Positions 7,993-12,947 of a stretch of 12,947 nt of DNA are shown in pieces; the first letter of the stretch is position 1, and every line of letters begins with the position of its first letter. The DNA is from Rhizophlyctis rosea (lineage: Eukaryota; Chytridiomycota; Chytridiomycetes; Rhizophlyctidales; Rhizophlyctidaceae). The stretch spans positions 1 to 12,947 of the forward strand of contig JADGJC010000636.1 of assembly GCA_027596075.1 (NCBI GenBank), in the 5' to 3' direction. The notes beneath the pieces were generated by a model that searched no databases, was not told where the DNA came from, and saw only the letters and a program-made list of their open reading frames with translations. Made by a program: the position numbers and the translations under genes.

Positions 7993-10900
7993 TCAATTGT
8001 TCCTTTCGGTCGGAACAGGAGGAAATTGGTGCTGAAAGGCAGAAATCAAGGTCTCTAATCTCACGTGCTTGCATAAGTACGAATCCATGCCTGCGGACAT
8101 GCACCGATCTCTTGAGAGAAGAAACAATATTACCACAAATAGCGCTTGAGACTAAACGTCTCCTTTGTCAAATTTTTCTTTGACACACCTGTCTTGTTCC
8201 GATGCATTCGCGGTCAACGCTGCATAAACATAGGAACAACGCATGATTGAGAGAACTTTCCTCCAAAAGTGTTAACATGATGTGATTACCAATGATGACT
8301 GGTTGCTTCTCGATGGTGGAATCACTACTTATGAATTGTGTTGGTTCGAGAACATCCATTATTGGCATCTGCATATCCTATTGAAAGTATTCAGAAGATC
8401 CACCTCCACAGCAGTAGATGCAGCATCAGTGTGGTACTCACCATAAGGATTAGGTCATAAGTTGAATCTGCTTTCAACATTGAGACGGCCTCTCGAACGT
8501 TCCTGACGACACGGGCTTTGTGGCCAAGTTTTGCGAGTATCGCAATGATAAGTTTTTTGGTTCACAACATTATCCTGTGAATGGCGGTACGATTCTAGTA
8601 TAAGAAAACAAGGCGGGTGCGCAAATTGATCAAAACGGTTCACCTCAGCGACTAAAATGTTCAGTGGGATTACATTTCCAATCGCGTTGCAGTCGAAGGA
8701 TTTGCGCTCGTTGAATGCAACACGTTCACCCACTTCTTGACAATGTACGCTAAATTTGAAAGTGGTCCCACTATTGATTCTACGAATAGATTCCTGATGA
8801 GTGGGATGAAATAACTCCTCCGGTCGGAGGCCTTACTTCCTTTCCACCTCAATAGAACCGCCCATCTTCTCAACCAGTTGTCTAGTGATGGTCAGTCCTA
8901 ACCCTGTTCCCCCGTATTTTCTGGCTATTGAACTGTCAACCTGTTCAAGAAATCAATACCTCGCCTGCTTGCATATGACCCACATAAATAAACACGACCT
9001 GCGAGAATGGCTGGAAGAGAAGCGGCAACGCCTCTTTCGAAACGCTATGCCAGTATCTACAATTGTATTGTACTGTTAGTCAAATAGAAACATACAGTGA
9101 AATCAAAGAATATGCGCTCTTATCCACCTGAGACTCAAAAACGAAATACCCATTCGGATTCTCCAACACATTGCGCCTTCAGTTCCAAGATGATCTCTCC
9201 CGAGTTTGTAAATTTGATAGAATTCGACACCTTGTTTTCGTTAAATTTGAAGATATAAAGGGGTATTAACCAACACGTCACTGTGGCTCTAATGGCTCAA
9301 AGGAGAGGTGGACACCAGATTCATCAGGATCTGCTTCAGTCTTGTAGGATCTCCCCAAACATTTTCGGGTATGCCCTCATGAAAGGTACAGCGCACAGAC
9401 ATACCCTTATCTGCGGCTTTGCTTTGCAGCAGCCGAACAATATGTTGAACTGTCTTCAGGATGTTGAAACGACAAATTTCCAGTTCCAATTTCCCAGCCT
9501 CAATTTTGCTGAAATCTAACTTCAGGCATGGATCCAGGTAAATATCGACCCGCTGAGTCAATCGCATCCAGGCGATTCGGGCAACATGTAGACATACCAC
9601 ATCGTTGATGATGGTCAACAATCCGTCGCTGCAATCCTTCAAAGTGTGAACCATGTCGGTTTGAATTTCATCCAGTCGAGTGTCGGCCAGTAGGGCACAT
9701 AGTCCTGTGTACATCTGACGGTTGAGGGTTTCCAATGGAGGTATGGATTTCCCTTGATTTCCTTCAGAATCTTACCAATAATGCCTGTAGATGATACTTT
9801 CAGTTAAGACCCGACCCACTCATCCGTTAAGAAGTTGGGAGTTTCCGCATCATCCTCACCGTTCATCGGCGTTCGAAGTTCGTGCGAGATCATCGCCACA
9901 AACGACGACTTAACCTTACTGGCTGCCTCCGCCTGAACGCAAGCCAACTCCAGCGCTTCAGTGCGTTCTCGTACTTTTTCATTGAGATCCGTATAGACAT
10001 TGGATAACTGTGTAGAATTTGTCAGTCAAAGCCTCCTATGCCACATGACAGGACAACTTGAAAGCGACGTATGTAACTCTTCAGTCATTGCATTGAATGA
10101 CTCAATCAACTGTTCAATCTCCCTGCAGACCCTGAATTTGTACAAAGGTATCCGTTTCTTGAATTTTGTTCGGCGGAATCGTTGAGCATGTTCTTCAAGG
10201 GTTCGCAACGGTTGAACTATCGTACGCGCGAACGGAACAGATACCATCACTGCGATCGACACATGACCAGTATCCGCATGAATATATTGCAGCGAAGTTC
10301 CCAAACGCACGTCTCTCGGGCATGGGTTTGCGAACATGCGAAAAGTATCCAAAGTCCGTCGGTATGTTCCGGTGGAATGGTGTCGTATGCACAGGTGGTG
10401 TGGTTACCAAGGCATCCTGTTTCGCGAACATGAGACCCATTTCCGTGCACTGCTGCCTTTACCAATCTGTTGCTGGTGATCTGTTCGTATCGTATCGGAC
10501 TAGTAGAATTGAACCTCATGGTGACGAAGTGGGTCGAGTTCACGACAGCGGCGATTTGCACACTGAATCCTGATTCCGCTGTTCTCCAGTAATTCGCTAT
10601 CCTTTCCAACGGTATGGGCCGAGAGATGGCGTTGATGGCCCCGGTGATCCTGCCTTCGGGGTCATGTACAGGGCACGATAACTTCCTTTCCAAGCAATAT
10701 AGTGAGAGTAAGCAGTGAATCTCAACGACCCTCCCTGAAACATGAAAAGGTCGAATATCTTACCATAAGAAACCCTCATTCGTCAAAAGACGTATGCTGA
10801 CCTGAAAGCGTTCAACAGGCCTTTCCGCAAAGAATGAATCGAAGATCTCCTCGTCACGGACATCTGGCATTCTCTGTATTACACTAGATGCTACAATCGC

Positions 10901-11511
10901 CTTTCTGTGATAGTTGATTACAGATGGATACCTCTTCTTCGTTTGAAATAAACTTTCTACTGACCCGTCCGAAGCAACGACGCGTAAGGAGCGTAGGCCC
11001 GGAATATAGTCCGCAGCAACGTCCACTTCTTTTCCGGCTGCGTGTGCAATCTCAGTCATGTTTGCATTTTGGAAGTCCGTTGAAGGGTCAAGCGAGGCAA
11101 GAATCTGCCTGATGGGAGCCTTCCTTGCTAGGATTTCCATAATTCCCTCCATATGACTGAGAGTGGTCATCAACTGTTGACGCTCCGTAGAAATCAGGGT
11201 GCGTAATCGATATGTGGTTTCTGCCCTGCCGCACGGGTAACAGCCAGCAATTGACTGAAAGACTCCATGAAAAAGAGTCTCATAAACCTCAAAAGACGCA
11301 ATCCGTAAAAATGCGCGTCCATCGCCAGCAGACCCACTCTGAGGGCTGTTATCAATTCAACAAAAACACCCAGCCTAGCGACCAAACTATCTAGTTTGTG
11401 ATACCAGCGCGAGCTGGACATCTCGGATGACCGCCCTTCTTCTACCAATTCCAGTTTCTTTGCCATGGAGGAGGTGACTGGTTGTTCCTGCTTGCATCCC
11501 GCTGATTTCAT
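7993..11511 (-). pseudogene. Hybrid sensor histidine kinase, 15 exons, frame damaged
   Basis: This gene encodes a membrane two-component kinase: it autophosphorylates a His, then passes phosphate to its own receiver Asp. From ATG at 11511 the order is: cytosolic leader, membrane segment about residues 47-63, Cache-like external sensor, membrane segment about 362-382, HAMP (PLRTLEEHA to IEQLIESFNAMTEE), coiled linker, HisKA with SFVAMISHELRTPMNG (His codon 9884-9882), HATPase with LMNLVSNSIKFT, DTGI and GGTGLGLTI, then a receiver with VAEDN, phospho-Asp in LMDMQMPIMD (codon 8377-8375), LTANA and the conserved Lys. Exons: 11511-11288, 11225-10764, 10685-10050, 10007-9860, 9784-9776, 9704-9598, 9519-9316, 9230-9128, 9056-8999, 8940-8837, 8779-8644, 8574-8442, 8377-8290, 8219-8189, 8110-7993. 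Lesions: one base missing near 10263, TGA at 9137-9135, one base missing near 9044, one extra A in the run at 8558-8553. Allowing for these, the exons total 854 codons. The weakest junction is the 42-base intron 10049-10008. Confidence 0.88.
9776..9784 (-). other. Nine-base microexon inside the HisKA domain
   Basis: The exon before ends in ATGAACG at 9860 with donor GTGAGG. After a 75-base intron comes CTACAG, then nine bases GCATTATTG, then donor GTAAGA and a 71-base intron ending ACACAG at 9705. The nine bases supply Ile-Ile and parts of two Gly codons, giving PMNG-IIG-LCALLADTRL. The HisKA family normally has NGIIG right after the HELRTP box. Skipping the microexon would still keep frame, but would remove three conserved residues. 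Confidence 0.75.
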
Positions 11512-12339
11512 CTTTTCTGTGTGATGGCCTTGTGGGAAGCGAGGCAGTTAGCAGACGGTGTGGCATTTGTGTCTCGGAGGTAAATTCGGAACCGGAGGGG
11601 CTTGTGATACATCAGCCACTCGGAGCCGATTCCTCCTCCTTGCCCACCTTGTGGACAGTCGATCATCTCAATCAACTGGCAATCCTGATGAATTCTGTTC
11701 GTCACCGCAAGACGCTCGCCGGAGGGATCGAAGGGGTTGAAACCCTTGTAAAAGGAAGAGATATGGCAATCGTAAGCATAAGTCTAATAGTGTAAGAATG
11801 AAAGGTGTCAGAATACCTCACTCTCACCGTCCTGCAGAACCCCGAAGGATGGTTGATCTGATTGATCGAGGTCTTCGGTGGCGTTGACTTTGGCAGTAGA
11901 ATACTATAACTATAGTCATTACGTTCAAAATGATCAACTTTCGTATGTTTGTGGAGTAGCAATTAGAGTCGGCGGCAGACGATAGCCAAATACAGGCAGC
12001 AAGGGTTTGCAGAGGGTGTTGTTCCATAGTGGTGTGTCAAGGCGAAGAACGAATTTCCTGTGCTGGTGGAACTTGATTTCGGAGGGGCGTTCCGTGTGTG
12101 CCAACATGCGTTCCGCGCTTGTGACACATGACGTCATCATTGAATCTGTACCGCTGTTGTCTGGCAGATTCAGTTGGATAATGGCGACTGCCTCAGACCT
12201 CCTCGCCAACCTTCCCCAACATACACATACCACCAATTCTCCATACTTCTGAGGACACACACACAGGTGAGAACTGGATCTGACCCGTTCAATGGTGACC
12301 ATGTGATTGAAACTGATTCTATACATTTACTTTATACAG
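11512..12339. other. Region between kinase and zinc-finger gene: shared promoter and possible 5' exons
   Basis: The kinase (minus) and the zinc-finger gene (plus) point away from each other, so this stretch should contain both promoters. A plus-strand frame at 11532-11795 (87 codons, no ATG start) shows no family. An ATG at 12181 begins MATASDLLANLPQHTHTTNS, which looks like a natural protein start, but it meets a TGA at 12250-12252 before the donor GTGAGA at 12267. An intron at 12267-12339, with CTGAT as a branch-like site and a TTTATACAG end, would feed the zinc-finger exon. The frame that passes through this splice is a different one, with a Pro/Thr-rich reading. Confidence 0.4.
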
Positions 12340-12341
12340 AC

Positions 12342-12872
12342 ATGGGCCCAGATCGCGCGGAAGGTGAACACGTTGCCGGCCCACCCCCACGAGAACAACT
12401 CTCTCAAGTGCGTATCGCCGTCGATCACTATGAGCACTGGAGCCATGGCCGTTATCCCAATCCGCAAATCCCACCTTCACCACCATCAACTCTCAATCAT
12501 CGGCTACCTCACCTTGCCTTCCAATCGTTATGTAGAGAAACGCTCCCATTCCTCCCACCACCGACTATGACTACATTAGCCCCTACTGACCTACCGCTGC
12601 CAGTACCGCCGAAACCTCCATCCCCGGTCAAGAGCAGAAACCCCATTCCCACCGCTAGGCCAAAGAAGTCACAAATCAAGGCTTCACATTGTTGCACATT
12701 TTGCACGAAGCGGTTCACTCGCGCATCCGCGTTAAGGACTCACTTGTACGGACATATCATCTTCTACCCTTATCGGTGTTCTGCATGTGCTCGCGGTTTC
12801 ACTGTCGAAAGTAATCTGAAGAGGCACGAGAAGAGATGTCTTGAAACATCACAGGTGGGACTTGGTAGAATC
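12342..12872 (+). CDS. C2H2 zinc-finger protein, 3' end cut by the telomere
   Basis: From ATG at 12342 the frame is open for 177 codons up to the first TTAGGG, then continues as a Leu-Gly repeat to the window end with no stop. Residues 1-105 are Pro-rich (PPSPPSTLNHR, PLPVPPKPPSPVKSR), a basic patch RPKKSQIK lies at 106-113, and two zinc fingers follow. Finger 1 is C118-x2-C121-x12-H134-x3-H138 and finger 2 is C146-x2-C149-x12-H162-x3-C166, with Cys as last ligand. The core FTRASALRTHLYGH and FTVESNLKRHEKRC is typical of fungal two-finger DNA-binding factors, so a nuclear transcription factor is likely. A splice acceptor ends at 12339, so an upstream exon may exist and the start may be earlier. 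A possible donor GTGGGA at 12855 would mean a next exon once lay beyond and has been lost. Confidence 0.8.
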
Positions 12873-12947
12873 TTAGGGTTAGGGTTAGGGTTAGGGTTAG
12901 GGTTAGGGTTAGGGTTAGGGTTAGGGTTAGGGTTAGGGTTAGGGTTA
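12873..12947 (+). repeat. Telomere repeat (TTAGGG) at chromosome end
   Basis: Twelve perfect TTAGGG units are followed by TTA at the window edge. On the plus strand the G-rich strand runs 5' to 3' toward the right, as expected at a right chromosome end. There is no degenerate or subtelomeric repeat between the unique sequence and the array: the change happens at 12872/12873, directly inside an open coding frame. The array continues beyond the window. Confidence 0.98.

Noticed and set aside
9057..9127. Use of an alternative donor (GTATTT at about 9149) to splice out the TGA in the kinase
   Set aside because: It breaks the phase needed for DTGI, while the donor at 9127 restores it exactly. The TGA therefore stays in the exon.
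1..12947. CRISPR arrays, tRNA or rRNA genes, and transposon terminal repeats
   Set aside because: None seen by eye. The only tandem array is the telomere repeat.

Overview
The window is the right-hand end of a eukaryotic, almost certainly fungal, chromosome. It finishes in 12.5 copies of TTAGGG read outward. Its genes carry many short GT-AG introns, and two of them encode velvet-domain proteins, a fungus-specific regulator family. High intron density and the sequence style point to an early-diverging (possibly chytrid-like) fungus, but the lineage is inference.

Layout from left to right. 1-747 holds no gene I can name. Two velvet genes lie in tandem on the minus strand at about 748-1904 and 3623-4797. 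They share intron positions and phases, so they are duplicates. The first has a complete velvet domain. The second has a stop codon in its last conserved segment, where its neighbour has Gln. From 4800 to 6580 there are only small unassigned open frames. At about 6614-6797 (minus) lies a broken extra copy of the first exon of a histidine kinase gene. After a gene-poor stretch, 7993-11511 (minus) holds the full histidine kinase: membrane segment, extracellular sensor, second membrane segment, HAMP, HisKA, HATPase and receiver domains. I could thread it as 15 exons, including a 9-base microexon. It carries several reading-frame lesions, so it is a pseudogene or a copy with sequencing errors. The last gene, on the plus strand, encodes a C2H2 zinc-finger protein whose open frame runs straight into the telomere repeats at 12873.

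The recognisable genes are all sensory or regulatory: two velvet factors, a hybrid two-component kinase and a zinc-finger factor. I cannot show from sequence that they act together. The clearest theme is a subtelomere where regulatory genes have been duplicated, truncated and damaged. All splice models here are hand-built from phase, splice consensus and family conservation.
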